A stretch of 64,000 nt of DNA from Pseudomonas sp. GM78 (GTDB taxonomy: Bacteria > Pseudomonadota > Gammaproteobacteria > Pseudomonadales > Pseudomonadaceae), in contig NZ_AKJF01000109.1 of NCBI RefSeq assembly GCF_000282475.1, positions 1-64,000 of the forward strand, read 5' to 3'. The stretch's first letter is position 1; every line of letters begins with the position of its first letter. A program made the position numbers and the translations under genes. The notes under the pieces are model-generated. The model saw only the letters and a list, made by a program, of their open reading frames with translations. It was not told the DNA's origin and made no database searches. This document shows, piece by piece, positions 1-8,963 of the stretch.

Positions 1-2410
1 AGACGTTCGCGCCGTCACCCAGGCGGTTCGGGAAATTACGGGTCGACGTCGACACCACGGTCGAGTTTGGCGCAACACGGGCCTGGTTGCCCATGCACAG
101 CGAACACCCCGGCATTTCCAGGCGCGCACCGGCTCTGCCGTAAATGCCGTAGTAACCTTCTTCGGTCAGCTGGTGAGCGTCCATCTTGGTCGGCGGCGAC
201 AGCCACAGACGGGTTGGCAGCTGACCCTTGACCTGCTCCAGCAACTTGCCGGCAGCGCGGAAGTGACCGATGTTGGTCATGCACGAACCGATGAACACTT
301 CGTCGATCTGCTGGCCTTGAACGGACGAAAGCAGACAGGCATCGTCCGGGTCGTTTGGCGCACACAAGACCGGTTGCGTGATTTCGTCGAGGTTGATTTC
401 AAGGACTTCGGCGTATTCGGCATCCTTGTCCGCTTCCAGCAGCTCGGGGTTGGTCAGCCAGGCTTCCATTGCTTGAGCACGACGCTCCAGCGCACGCGCG
501 TCGCCGTAGCCTTCACCGATCATCCAGCGCAGCAAGGTGATGTTCGACTTCAAGTAATCAGCGATCGACTCTTTGGAGAGCTTGATGGTGCAACCGGCAG
601 CTGAACGCTCGGCCGAGGCGTCGGACAGTTCGAACGCCTGCTCGACAGTCAGGGTTTCCAGACCTTCGATTTCCAGGATTCGGCCGGAGAAGGCGTTTTT
701 CTTGCCTTTCTTCTCGACAGTCAGCAGACCTTTCTGGATGGCGTAGTAAGGGATGGCGTGAACCAGGTCGCGCAGGGTGACGCCCGGTTGCAGCTTGCCC
801 TTGAATCGCACAAGAATCGATTCGGGCATGTCCAGCGGCATGACACCGGTGGCAGCGGCGAACGCAACCAGACCGGAGCCGGCCGGGAACGAGATGCCGA
901 TCGGAAAACGGGTGTGCGAGTCACCACCGGTGCCGACGGTATCCGGCAAAACCATGCGATTGATCCAGCTGTGGATGATGCCGTCGCCAGCCTTGAGCGA
1001 CACGCCGCCGCGATTGCGCATGAAGTCCGGCAGGGTGTGATGGGTCTTGACGTCCACGGGTTTTGGATAGGCCGCGGTGTGGCAGAACGACTGCATCACC
1101 AGGTCAGCAGAGAAACCCAGGCACGCCAGGTCTTTCAGTTCGTCACGGGTCATCGGACCGGTGGTGTCCTGGGAACCCACGGTGGTCATCTTCGGTTCGC
1201 AGTAGGTGCCCGGACGGATGCCGGTCACGCCGCAAGCCTTGCCGACCATTTTCTGCGCCAGGGTGTAGCCCTTGGTGCTTTCAGCCGGTGCTTCAGGCTT
1301 CTTGAACAGGTCCGCAGGTGGCAGACCCAGCTCGGCGCGCGCCTTCTCGGTCAGGCCACGGCCGATGATCAGCGGAATACGGCCGCCAGCGCGAACTTCG
1401 TCCAGCAGGACCGGCGTCTTCATTTCGAAGGTGGTCAGGACTTCGTCGGTGCCGTGCTTGCAGACTTTGCCGGCATGCGGGTACAGGTCGATCACGTCGC
1501 CCATGTGCATGTTGGATACGTCGAATTCGATTGGCAGTGCGCCGGCATCTTCCATGGTGTTGTAGAAGATCGGAGCGATCTTGCTGCCGAAGCAGAAACC
1601 GCCGGCACGCTTGTTCGGCACGTAAGGAACGTCGTCGCCGAAGAACCACAGGACCGAATTGGTCGCCGATTTACGCGAAGAACCGGTACCGACCACGTCA
1701 CCGACGTAGGCGATCGGGAAGCCGGAATTGCGCATTTCTTCGATCTGCTTCATCGGGCCGGTGACGCCTTGTGCGTCAGGCACGATGCCGTCGCGCGCCA
1801 TTTTCAGCATGGCCAGGGCGTGCAGCGGGATGTCCGGGCGGGACCAGGCGTCCGGAGCAGGGGACAGGTCGTCGGTGTTGGTTTCGCCAGTCACCTTGAA
1901 CACGCGCAGGCTGATCTTGTCGGCCAGGGTCGGGCGCTTGACGAACCACTCGCCGTCAGCCCAGGACTGCAGCACGCCTTTGGCGTGAACATTGCCGTTC
2001 TTGGCTTTTTCAGCCACGTCGTGGAAGGCGTCGAACATCAGCAGGGTGTGCTTGAGTTCTTCGGCCGCTACTGGTGCCAGTTCGGCATCGTCCAGCAGGT
2101 TGACCAGGGTCACAATGTTGTAGCCGCCCTGCATGGTGCCGAGCAATTCAACAGCGCGCTTCTTGTCGATCAGGGGGGATTTGGCTTCGCCCTTGGCGAT
2201 GGCAGACAGGAAACCGGCCTTTACATAGGCTGCTTCGTCCACTCCTGGCGGAACGCGATGGGTGATCAGGTCAACGAGGAAAGCTTCTTCTCCAGCCGGG
2301 GGATTTTTCAGCAGCTCGACCAGGTCGACGGTTTGATCAGTATTCAGCGCCAGCGGTGGAAGGCCTTCCTCGGCGCGTGCGTTTACGTGTCGAACATAGG
2401 TTTCGAGCAT
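1..2410 (-). CDS. acnB: Aconitate hydratase B (C-terminus cut by window edge)
   Basis: This is the TCA-cycle enzyme that isomerises citrate and isocitrate, and it also handles 2-methylaconitate in the methylcitrate cycle. Reading the minus strand from the ATG at 2410 gives [19 protein letters not shown], a typical AcnB N-terminus, and the frame stays open to base 1. About 803 codons are visible of roughly 865 expected, so about 60 C-terminal residues lie outside. The N-terminal helical HEAT-like domain and swivel domain come first. The [4Fe-4S] cysteines are visible as GSCMTNIGH near 265-290 and PGCSLCMGN near 95-125. An AGGAGAA Shine-Dalgarno sits just upstream of the start. It is a housekeeping gene, apparently monocistronic, and sets the chromosomal context. 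The long plus-strand frame across it is only its antisense shadow. Confidence 0.97.
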   Translation of the reverse strand, partial: MLETYVRHVNARAEEGLPPLALNTDQTVDLVELLKNPPAGEEAFLVDLITHRVPPGVDEAAYVKAGFLSAIAKGEAKSPLIDKKRAVELLGTMQGGYNIVTLVNLLDDAELAPVAAEELKHTLLMFDAFHDVAEKAKNGNVHAKGVLQSWADGEWFVKRPTLADKISLRVFKVTGETNTDDLSPAPDAWSRPDIPLHALAMLKMARDGIVPDAQGVTGPMKQIEEMRNSGFPIAYVGDVVGTGSSRKSATNSVLWFFGDDVPYVPNKRAGGFCFGSKIAPIFYNTMEDAGALPIEFDVSNMHMGDVIDLYPHAGKVCKHGTDEVLTTFEMKTPVLLDEVRAGGRIPLIIGRGLTEKARAELGLPPADLFKKPEAPAESTKGYTLAQKMVGKACGVTGIRPGTYCEPKMTTVGSQDTTGPMTRDELKDLACLGFSADLVMQSFCHTAAYPKPVDVKTHHTLPDFMRNRGGVSLKAGDGIIHSWINRMVLPDTVGTGGDSHTRFPIGISFPAGSGLVAFAAATGVMPLDMPESILVRFKGKLQPGVTLRDLVHAIPYYAIQKGLLTVEKKGKKNAFSGRILEIEGLETLTVEQAFELSDASAERSAAGCTIKLSKESIADYLKSNITLLRWMIGEGYGDARALERRAQAMEAWLTNPELLEADKDAEYAEVLEINLDEITQPVLCAPNDPDDACLLSSVQGQQIDEVFIGSCMTNIGHFRAAGKLLEQVKGQLPTRLWLSPPTKMDAHQLTEEGYYGIYGRAGARLEMPGCSLCMGNQARVAPNSTVVSTSTRNFPNRLGDGANV

Positions 2411-2462
2411 AGGGGTTCTCCTGTTGAGATGGAGGGCGCAAAGTCCGCTCTGGAATAAAAAA

Positions 2463-2530
2463 GTAGGAGCAGTATTTTCAGCCGAGGAGGGTGACCGCCC
2501 ACACCGCTAGAAAATCCGACCTGCTCCTAC
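2463..2530. repeat. Inverted repeat upstream of acnB (REP-like)
   Basis: GTAGGAGCAG (2463-2472) and CTGCTCCTAC (2521-2530) are exact inverse complements, and inside them TATTTTC and GAAAATC also pair. The structure occupies the short gap between acnB and the DUF2889 gene. It resembles Pseudomonas intergenic REP-type repeats and could also end transcription of the upstream gene. The acnB promoter must lie in or beside it. Confidence 0.5.
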
Positions 2531-2552
2531 GAAAACTGTAAATCACCGAGAA

Positions 2553-3170
2553 TCAGCCAACCGGTGAAGAAAGTGTCTGCGGCCAGATCAGACGCACGGC
2601 CTCTCCCTCTGCGCGATAGGCATGGCAGGTACCAATGACCCAAGGCCTGGGCATCTGATATGCAGGGTCATCGTTGCACTTTTTCTTCTGGGCGTCCCGC
2701 TGCAGGAAAAAAGTGGTCTGGAAGGCCGTGGTCGCCATCGGACCCAAAAGTTCGGTCAGATGCGTGCAGCCCAGGCTGCCGCCCACCCGCTCCAACACAC
2801 GTTTTTTGAAACCCGAGCCAATCTTCATGCCCACCAACTTGGCGTACACCGGGTTGATTTCGGCACAGTAGGGCGTAGGGCCAACGTCGGTATGGGCGGT
2901 GAGCGCGTGAATCACCAGGTCCAGGTCGATCGTCATGGTCAGACGCATCTGGTGGAAAGGCTCACCAGCCTGGACATATTTGAAAAACATGTCGGAGTCA
3001 TCGACCTTGGTGTCCACTAACGTTCCCACGATGTCATACAGGCCATCACTGCGCTCATAACCGCTGCATACCACGTTGCGGGTATGCAGGAGCCTGCGTG
3101 TCGCGCGTTCGTTTATCTGCACTGTCATTACCGAAACCTTGTCATCGTTGTGAAAGCGCCAAACCGGCAT
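2553..3170 (-). CDS. DUF2889 family protein
   Basis: This encodes a protein of about 205 residues. The core RRLLHTRNVVCSGYERSDG, followed by a LYDIVGTLVDTK strand and a DxVI(H)ALTAHTD segment, is the pattern I associate with DUF2889. Family function is unknown; members occur in proteobacteria next to lipid and aromatic catabolism genes. No signal peptide or membrane segment is visible. Cysteines occur in CSGY, YCAE, GCTH and CNDD contexts, but I cannot assign them a role. Two starts are possible: ATG 3170, or ATG 3128 (MTVQINERATRR), which has an AAGG element upstream and begins closer to the conserved core. The gene reads toward acnB and diverges from the CoA-transferase gene, so the 3171-3300 gap probably holds both promoters. 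Confidence 0.7.
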   Translation of the reverse strand: MPVWRFHNDDKVSVMTVQINERATRRLLHTRNVVCSGYERSDGLYDIVGTLVDTKVDDSDMFFKYVQAGEPFHQMRLTMTIDLDLVIHALTAHTDVGPTPYCAEINPVYAKLVGMKIGSGFKKRVLERVGGSLGCTHLTELLGPMATTAFQTTFFLQRDAQKKKCNDDPAYQMPRPWVIGTCHAYRAEGEAVRLIWPQTLSSPVG

Positions 3171-3215
3171 TCGCGTTCAATTATTGGCTGTCGTCAGGAT
3201 GAAAAAAACCACCTC

Positions 3216-3226
3216 TAGTGGGTTGG
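3216..3226 (+). promoter_or_regulatory. Candidate MalT-like regulator box upstream of CoA-transferase
   Basis: TAGTGGGTTGG lies 85 bp upstream of the CoA-transferase start. It matches the first eight bases of the TAGTGGGTGGTT element found at 15013 and 21926 at similar distances from other start codons in this cluster. An operator role is inference from position and recurrence. Confidence 0.4.
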
Positions 3227-3279
3227 GGTCAGGATGCTCCATATCACTTAACCTGCGTTCCCAATGCCTGAATCACGCC

Positions 3280-3287
3280 AAAAACAA
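3280..3287 (+). promoter_or_regulatory. Hfq/Crc CA motif at CoA-transferase start
   Basis: AAAAACAA fits AAnAAnAA, the Pseudomonas catabolite-activity motif bound by Hfq with Crc. It directly precedes the AGAGGAGAG Shine-Dalgarno of the gene starting at 3301. Confidence 0.5.
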
Positions 3288-3300
3288 GAGGAGAGTTCTC

Positions 3301-4398
3301 ATGCTGTCGGGTATCAAGGTGGTTGAAATCTGTGGGATCGGTCCCGGTCCTTTTTGTGCGATGCACCTGGCCGATCTCGGTGCGGACGTCATTGCGGTTG
3401 AGCGCGTCGATCAGGGTGGCGGTCGGACGAACCTCGTCAACCGCGGCAAGCGATCCGTTGCCGCCGACCTGAAGACGGTCGAAGGTCGAGAACTGGTGTT
3501 GAAGCTGATCGAAGACGCGGACGTATTGATTGAGGGCATGCGCCCGGGAGTTATGGAGCGTCTGGGCCTTGGACCTGACGTGTGCCGCGCGCGTAATCCG
3601 CGCCTGGTATTTGGCCGCATGACCGGCTGGGGTCAAGGTGGCCCGATGGCGCAGGCCGCGGGGCACGACAACAATTACATCTCGTTATCCGGCGCGCTGT
3701 ACCACAACGGCACCGCTGCTGAGCCACCGAGTACGGCAATCACCCTGCTCGGCGACATCGGCGGTGGCGCGCTTTATCTGGCTGTCGGTCTGTTGGCCGG
3801 TGTGCTCAATGCACGGCAGACTGGACAGGGGACGGTCGTCGACGCGGCGATCCTCGATGGTTCCGCGCACATGATGCAGTTGATGCTGTCGACCCGTAAT
3901 GCCGGCTTCTTCGGCGAAGGTTTCAATCGCGGCAACAACCTGCATGACAGCTCGCATTTCTACTCGACCTATCGCTGCGCTGATGATGAATTCATCACCC
4001 TGGGTTCGATTGAGCCGCAGTTCTATGCGTTGTTGCTGCAGAAACTGGGTTTGCAAGACGACCCGCGTTTCGCTCGCCAATGGGACGGCAAGCGCTGGGG
4101 CGAAATGCATCAACATTTCACCGAACTGTTTCAGACCCGCACCCGCGACCAATGGTGTGAATTACTGGAATACACCGACGTTTGCTTCTCGCCGGTATTG
4201 AGTCCGGATGAAGCTGCAAAACACCCCCATAACGTGGCCCGTCAAGTGTATTTCGTGCGGGACAATATGCTACAAACAGTGGCCGCGCCGCGCTTTGATG
4301 ACCAGGTTGTAGTACCTGGTCCGATTCCGCGATTTGGTGAGCACACCGATCAGGTAGTGGCCGCGCTCGACGACGCTGCTACATCGGTATGGCGTTGA
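3301..4398 (+). CDS. Family III CoA-transferase (CaiB/BaiF type; AMACR-like)
   Basis: This protein either moves coenzyme A between acyl-CoA and free acid or racemises 2-methylacyl-CoA. The start MLSGIKVVEICGIGPGPFCAMHLADLGADVIAVE is the classic N-terminal nucleotide-fold motif of the CaiB/AMACR family. It is followed by NRGKRSVAADLK and later GRMTGWGQGGP and AGHDNNYI, the racemase-branch version of the GHDINY motif. The length of 365 residues is normal. I chose ATG 3301 over the longer frame from 3184 because an AGAGGAGAG leader precedes it and the family begins here. The next gene overlaps its stop by 10 bp, so the two are translationally linked. It probably activates or epimerises an acid for the nearby beta-oxidation enzymes. 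The GHDNNY form favours a racemase over a transferase, but this is not decisive. Confidence 0.88.
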   Translation: MLSGIKVVEICGIGPGPFCAMHLADLGADVIAVERVDQGGGRTNLVNRGKRSVAADLKTVEGRELVLKLIEDADVLIEGMRPGVMERLGLGPDVCRARNPRLVFGRMTGWGQGGPMAQAAGHDNNYISLSGALYHNGTAAEPPSTAITLLGDIGGGALYLAVGLLAGVLNARQTGQGTVVDAAILDGSAHMMQLMLSTRNAGFFGEGFNRGNNLHDSSHFYSTYRCADDEFITLGSIEPQFYALLLQKLGLQDDPRFARQWDGKRWGEMHQHFTELFQTRTRDQWCELLEYTDVCFSPVLSPDEAAKHPHNVARQVYFVRDNMLQTVAAPRFDDQVVVPGPIPRFGEHTDQVVAALDDAATSVWR

Positions 4399-5288
4399 AT
4401 CTTGCACAGAAGGGGAGTGTCGCTTTGCAGCGACAACTCTCCAGTATCAACGGCGCGCCGCGCACAATTGATGGTGGCGTATTGTTTGGCAATACGCCTC
4501 GTCGTTTGTGGTCTCAGTGGATGCAACCCGATCAGGACAACCTGGTCAAGTTGGCTTCGCGCGTCCTGCTGGTTCAAGAGCAAAAGCGAAATATCCTGGT
4601 CATGGCGGGTAGCGAATCTCTGCTGGCGCCACTGCCACGCACCTGCAACTGCCAGCCTAATGCTCCCAGCCTTTTGCATAATCTGGCCCGTCTGGGCTTG
4701 GGCGAAAACGATATCGATGTCGTGTTTTTGACCCATCTGCACACATGGCCTTCCCAGGACCTGTTGCGGGTTATCGAAGATGGTTTGGTGCAGCGCGTGC
4801 TGTTTCCTCGTGCCCATTACTTGACGGGCAAGAATCATTGGCGTCGGGCGCAACATCCTCACCCACATGACCGCAACCTATTCGTTCGCTGGATTGTGCG
4901 CCAACTGGAGCACAGCGGGCGCTTGAAGCTGCTTCAAGCAGGGACGAATGCGGAGCTCGGCGCTGGGTGGCACTTGCATGCGAGTGACGGATACACCCTC
5001 GGCCAATTACTGCCGGAGATCAGCATGCCGGGTGGGCCGGTGTTGTTCGCTGGCGACCTGATCCCCGCGATCCGCTGGCTGGATCTATCCCTCACCGGTG
5101 GTTACGACCGTAATCCGGAATGCCTGATCGGCGAGAAAGAGCGCTTGCTTGATCATGTGATCGACCGTGGCGGTCGCTTGTTTCTGGCTCGCGACCAACA
5201 GGCTGCAGCGGTCAGGATTTTTCGTGATCGCCAATCGCGCTATTCCCCGTATGACCAACAATCTGCGTTGAGCCGCGAAGAGGTTTGA
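4389..5288 (+). CDS. Metallo-beta-lactamase-fold protein with lost metal site
   Basis: This 299-residue protein has the outline of an AHL-lactonase/MBL-fold hydrolase. A GGVLFGNTPRRLW opening is followed by a DIDVVFLTHLH strand, a FPRAHYL block, and PVLFAGDLIP with a distal YDRNPE. The metal-binding HxHxDH motif reads HLHTWP at about residues 116-121, so the Asp and third His are replaced by Trp and Pro. The usual VDTG strand is VMAG. The final His of the xxEHD motif reads LARD. It should therefore not bind two metals as the active family does. It starts at ATG 4389, inside the end of the CoA-transferase, implying coupled translation. It could be an inactive partner, a scaffold, or a decaying gene. 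The frame is intact over its full length, which argues against recent decay. Confidence 0.72.
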   Translation: MALNLAQKGSVALQRQLSSINGAPRTIDGGVLFGNTPRRLWSQWMQPDQDNLVKLASRVLLVQEQKRNILVMAGSESLLAPLPRTCNCQPNAPSLLHNLARLGLGENDIDVVFLTHLHTWPSQDLLRVIEDGLVQRVLFPRAHYLTGKNHWRRAQHPHPHDRNLFVRWIVRQLEHSGRLKLLQAGTNAELGAGWHLHASDGYTLGQLLPEISMPGGPVLFAGDLIPAIRWLDLSLTGGYDRNPECLIGEKERLLDHVIDRGGRLFLARDQQAAAVRIFRDRQSRYSPYDQQSALSREEV

Positions 5289-5293
5289 CCGTC

Positions 5294-5331
5294 GAGGCCA
5301 TCGGGTCGAAATCGTTCGACCCGATGGCCTC
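5294..5331. terminator. Bidirectional hairpin between convergent genes
   Basis: A perfect 17-bp stem (5294-5310 with 5315-5331) and ATCG loop lies between the convergent stops at 5288 and 5350. There is no strong T-run, but position and symmetry fit a shared terminator. Confidence 0.7.
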
Positions 5332-5349
5332 TCTGGACCGGCGCATCGC

Positions 5350-6498
5350 TTACAGCGCGCGCGCAATAATCTCTTTCATGATTTCACTGGTGCCGGCATA
5401 GATCCGCTGGACGCGGGCGTCGGCATACATGCGGGCGATCGGGTACTCCATCATGTAGCCGTAACCGCCGAACAGTTGCAGGCACTCGTCGATGACCTTG
5501 CCTTGGGTTTCGGTCGTCCACAACTTGGCCTTCGAGGCGGCGACCGTGTCCATGGTGCCGTCGAGCATGCGCTGGATGCAGTTGTCGGTGAAAACCCGGG
5601 CGAGGGTGGCCTGGGTATCGGCTTCGGCCAGTTTGAAGCGGGTGTTCTGCAGGTCCAGCAAGGGTTTGCCAAACGCTTTGCGTTCACGCACGTATTCCAC
5701 GGTCAGGCGCACCGCTCGCTCAATGGCCGCCGTGGAGCCAACTGCGCAACCGACGCGCTCATAGGCCAGGTCGGACATCAACTGGCGCATGCCCAAACCT
5801 TCTTCACCGCCGAGCAGGTTGGTCACGGGCACCCGTACACCGGCGAACGACAATTCGGCGGTATCGGCGTTGTGCTGGCCGAGTTTCTCCAGGCGTCGAC
5901 CGACACTGAAGCCTGCCTTATCCCGGGTCTCGACAATGATCAGCGACATGCCTTTGCTACCTGCATTCGGATCGGTCTTGGTCACGACCACCACCAGGTC
6001 TGCCATCGAGCCATTGGAGATAAACGTTTTGGCACCGTCAATCACGTACTCGTTGCCTTCGCGTATGGCACGGGTGCGGATGCCCTGTAAGTCGGAACCG
6101 GCACCCGGTTCGGTCATGGCGATGGCACCGATCATCTCGCCCGAGGCCATTTTGGGCAGGTACAGGCGTTTCTGGTCTTCGGTGCCGTGATTGAGAATGT
6201 AGTGAGAGACGATGTGGTGCACCTGCACGCCAAAACCCCAGTCACCGACCGCTGCCTGCTCTTCGAAAAACACCGCCAGGTGTGCAAAGGTGCCGCCGCT
6301 GCCGCCGTATTCCTCAGGCATGTCCAGAGCCAGCAAGCCCAGTTCACCGGCCTTGTACCAGAGCTCGCGGTCGACGTGATGTTGCTTGTACCAGAGCTCT
6401 TGATGGGGCACCACTTCTTCGGCGAAGAAGCGCCGCACGTTGTCGCGGAACAATTGCAGTTCAGGGTTCATCCAGGGAGAGGTATAGGTATGGCTCAT
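5350..6498 (-). CDS. Acyl-CoA dehydrogenase (LCAD/IVD-like)
   Basis: This 382-residue flavoenzyme oxidises an acyl-CoA to the 2-enoyl-CoA. The FAD/substrate motif MTEPGAGSDLQGIRTRA and the FISNG strand are intact, as is the C-terminal CLQLFGGYGYMMEYPIARMY segment followed by IYAGTSEIMKEII. The candidate catalytic base is the Glu in LAYERVG, the position used by isovaleryl- and long-chain enzymes, rather than the Glu of medium-chain enzymes. It starts at ATG 6498. It is the last gene of the minus-strand series that begins with the thiolase at 14848, and it sits 33 bp after the crotonase. It is a paralogue of the dehydrogenase at 10637-11782, so two chain lengths or two rounds of oxidation are likely. 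The exact substrate cannot be read from the sequence. Confidence 0.92.
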   Translation of the reverse strand: MSHTYTSPWMNPELQLFRDNVRRFFAEEVVPHQELWYKQHHVDRELWYKAGELGLLALDMPEEYGGSGGTFAHLAVFFEEQAAVGDWGFGVQVHHIVSHYILNHGTEDQKRLYLPKMASGEMIGAIAMTEPGAGSDLQGIRTRAIREGNEYVIDGAKTFISNGSMADLVVVVTKTDPNAGSKGMSLIIVETRDKAGFSVGRRLEKLGQHNADTAELSFAGVRVPVTNLLGGEEGLGMRQLMSDLAYERVGCAVGSTAAIERAVRLTVEYVRERKAFGKPLLDLQNTRFKLAEADTQATLARVFTDNCIQRMLDGTMDTVAASKAKLWTTETQGKVIDECLQLFGGYGYMMEYPIARMYADARVQRIYAGTSEIMKEIIARAL

Positions 6499-6531
6499 TT
6501 AAAGGTCACCTGAGTGTGTTGTGGGGAGGAG

Positions 6532-7347
6532 TTACCGGCGCTTGCTGGCCTGTTCTTCGCTGAATCTGGCGAAAACCGTCTGCATCTCTTCCGAGCGCGC
6601 CGCCAGCGCCTGGGTCCGGTTTTCAAGTTCGATGGCGGCGTGCAGGGAGGTTGCGTCGACGTTCGTCTGCAATCCCTGTTTGGTCAGGCGCATGGCAAAC
6701 GCCGAGTTGCGGGCAATTTCCCGAGCCAGCTGATAAGCGCTGTCGATCAGTTCATCGGCCGTCATTACGTGGTTGACCAGGCCGATGCGCGCGGCCGCCT
6801 GCGCGTCGATGATGCGTCCGGTGAGCATGAGTTCACTGGCGGCCCCCAGGCCAACGATACGAGGCAGCAGCCACGACATGCCGACATCGCACGAAGACAG
6901 CCCGAGACGAGTGAATGCCACGCCCATACGTGCCTGCTCGTTGGCCAGGCGGATATCGGCCACCAGTGCCAGGGCGAGTCCGCCGCCGGTTGCCGCGCCA
7001 TTCACCGCCGCAATCAGCGGCTTGGGCATCAAGCGCAAGGCAGCGATCGTGCTGCCGGCCAACTCCTGGATATGCATGTACTGCTCAATGCTCAAGCCCG
7101 AGAGTTGTCCGGCTACCTCCAGGTCCAGACCCGCGCAGAATCCGCGGCCTGCTCCGGTCAGAATCATTACGCGGACCTGTGGATCCGCCTCGGCAACCAC
7201 AGCCAGGCGCTTGAGTTCGGTGAACATTTCCAGGTCGATGCTGTTCAGGCTATCCGGGCGGGCCAGGGTGACGAGGGCAACGCCATCCACGTCCGGGCCG
7301 GTTATCTGCAGGCGTGTGAATAGCGTCCGGGCGAGTGATTCGCTCAT
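6532..7347 (-). CDS. Enoyl-CoA hydratase/isomerase family protein (atypical active site)
   Basis: This is a crotonase-fold protein of 271 residues. It has an oxyanion-hole motif, AGRGFCAGLDL, and the second block NGAATGGGLALALVADIRLA. Both glutamates that activate water in classical hydratases are missing: the GGGCE position reads GGGLA and the QPE position falls in GVAFTRLG. A CDVGMSWLLPR motif with an acidic residue follows, as in many uncharacterised EchA-type proteins. It may therefore be an isomerase, a thioesterase or a C-C bond enzyme rather than a hydratase. The start is ATG 7347 (MSESLARTL), preceded by GGAGA; the longer frame to 7407 lacks a ribosome site. It lies between the DUF1254 gene and the terminal acyl-CoA dehydrogenase. 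Confidence 0.85.
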   Translation of the reverse strand: MSESLARTLFTRLQITGPDVDGVALVTLARPDSLNSIDLEMFTELKRLAVVAEADPQVRVMILTGAGRGFCAGLDLEVAGQLSGLSIEQYMHIQELAGSTIAALRLMPKPLIAAVNGAATGGGLALALVADIRLANEQARMGVAFTRLGLSSCDVGMSWLLPRIVGLGAASELMLTGRIIDAQAAARIGLVNHVMTADELIDSAYQLAREIARNSAFAMRLTKQGLQTNVDATSLHAAIELENRTQALAARSEEMQTVFARFSEEQASKRR

Positions 7348-7455
7348 GGCAGGTGTCTCCAATGGGATGATCGGCAGCGCAAAAAAAAGCATCGGCGGCG
7401 ATCGCACACCGATGCAAAAGGGAACTCAGTGGGTTGTCAGCCCTTTGCCCGAGGT

Positions 7456-8895
7456 TTAGTCAATTTTGTCCACATCATTGAGCACCCAGCTGCGGTCAAT
7501 CATTGCCTGCTGGGGACCGTAGATGCGGAAGAGGGTGAAGAAACGCTGACCCGTCTGGGTGCTGATCCAGTTGTTCTCATGGCCGGGCGGGGCTTCAGGC
7601 GCGAAGTACAGGTCCACCGAGCCATCGACGTTGCGCTTGAGTTGCTGGTCGTAGGAGTCGAGACCGACCACTCGGGCCTGGCGGATGAACCCACCGGTGC
7701 TGACGTCATAGGCATCCACCGACCAGAAATCATTCGCGGGTACATCGGCCGGCACCCGCAGGCGGTAGCTGTGATTGCCGTCCAGTGGTTGCCCGGTCGA
7801 TGTCGCGTAGGACTTCATATAGACCTGGACACCCGGTGGCACGATGGGCCCGAACATCGCGAACCAGGCGTAGGCACGCTCATCGAGCAGGACGCTCTGC
7901 CCGGGCTGGACGAAACTCAGCCTGGTACCCAGCGTGGTTTTCGGATCGGCCAATGACCGCCATTTACGTTGCTCCCCCCAGATCGGCACCCCCGACTGCT
8001 CGTAACCGCTCATGAGGTAAAACTGCGCCTGTTTTGCTTGCTGACTGAGCAGTTGGCGCCGTTGGCTATCGGGGTTGTAAGACAGCCCTTTGCCAATGTC
8101 CAGGGAACGCAACTGCCCCATGATCGCCAGGTCTCGCTCCTGAACTGGCTCTTCGGCGACCATTCTGGCAATGGCGTCATAGAAGCTGTCGTCAAATTTG
8201 GCGATGCCTTCATAAACCTTGTCCGCCATGTCGATGTAGCGATTCGCCGGTTCATTCCCGGCGCTCGCCAATGGGTAGACTTTCAAGTTCTTGAGGTAGT
8301 CCACACCTTCAGCCAGGTCCTGTTTATCGGTGGTTTTGGTGATCACCCGAAGCAGGCTGTAGTTGTTGAAGGTATTGCTTTGCACAGGGATGTAGCCTGC
8401 GGGGACTTGCCCCTGGTAGCCCGGTGGCAGCATCAGGTATTTGCCGCCTTTTCCCTGGTCCTGGCCCTTGTTGCCAACATTCAGCAGGGGCGTCGTCCAG
8501 GCGTCGATTAATGTCCCGTACAGCCCCGCCTGACGGGTGGCCGGGATGTCTACGACCACCGGCCCGTCCTTGAGGTTGACAAAGAACATCACGTACAGCG
8601 TGGAATGGTTGGGCGTGGTGGTCTGGTTGCGCCAATCCGAAGGACGGGACCAGAACATGATGTCGTTGTACTGTGCACCGGCATCGCGGAAATAGGCCTG
8701 GCGCATGGCATCGAAATTCACCAGTGGCATGCCCCAGACCGCTGCTTCAAAGGCCCGCCCTGCAACGAACTGTGCCTCCAGTTGCTGCTTGTCGGAGGCT
8801 GGTGCCGTCTGCAATACGGCGATCAACAAGGCGCTCAACAACACCGCGGCACACAGCTTCACTTTGTTTGTTTCAGGCGTGTTTATTCTTGTCAT
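7456..8895 (-). CDS. Exported DUF1254/DUF1214 protein
   Basis: This is a secreted or periplasmic protein of about 480 residues. The N-terminus has a basic start, a hydrophobic run LCAAVLLSALLIAVLQ and a cleavage region near TAPAS, so it looks like a Sec signal peptide. The DUF1254 part (GMPLVNFDAMRQAYF, then TTTPNHSTLYVMFFVNLKDGPVVVDIP) precedes the DUF1214 part (DFWSVDAYDVSTGGFI, then ENNWISTQTGQRFFTLFRIYGP). No catalytic function is established for the family, which often sits beside catabolic genes. Start choice is uncertain: ATG 8895 (MTRINTPE) or ATG 8904 (MPIMTRIN), neither with a strong Shine-Dalgarno. Codons 3-5 from 8895 contain AAGAATAA, a match to the Hfq/Crc motif. A hairpin separates it from the upstream acyl-CoA synthetase. 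Confidence 0.87.
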   Translation of the reverse strand: MTRINTPETNKVKLCAAVLLSALLIAVLQTAPASDKQQLEAQFVAGRAFEAAVWGMPLVNFDAMRQAYFRDAGAQYNDIMFWSRPSDWRNQTTTPNHSTLYVMFFVNLKDGPVVVDIPATRQAGLYGTLIDAWTTPLLNVGNKGQDQGKGGKYLMLPPGYQGQVPAGYIPVQSNTFNNYSLLRVITKTTDKQDLAEGVDYLKNLKVYPLASAGNEPANRYIDMADKVYEGIAKFDDSFYDAIARMVAEEPVQERDLAIMGQLRSLDIGKGLSYNPDSQRRQLLSQQAKQAQFYLMSGYEQSGVPIWGEQRKWRSLADPKTTLGTRLSFVQPGQSVLLDERAYAWFAMFGPIVPPGVQVYMKSYATSTGQPLDGNHSYRLRVPADVPANDFWSVDAYDVSTGGFIRQARVVGLDSYDQQLKRNVDGSVDLYFAPEAPPGHENNWISTQTGQRFFTLFRIYGPQQAMIDRSWVLNDVDKID

Positions 8896-8934
8896 GATTG
8901 GCATCGACCCAAAGATGATTGCATCTGCGATGAG

Positions 8935-8959
8935 CTGCCCCTTGGCGCGCCAGGGGCAG
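8935..8959. terminator. Intercistronic hairpin before the DUF1254 gene
   Basis: CTGCCCCTTGGC pairs with GCCAGGGGCAG with one bulged T. It sits between the acyl-CoA synthetase stop (8964) and the DUF1254 start. There is no T-run, so a processing or attenuation site is as likely as full termination. Confidence 0.4.
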
Positions 8960-8963
8960 GGGA

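Noticed and set aside
758-2458. 566-codon plus-strand frame across acnB
   Set aside because: It is antisense to AcnB, which is clearly encoded on the minus strand with all motifs; the plus frame has no family resemblance.
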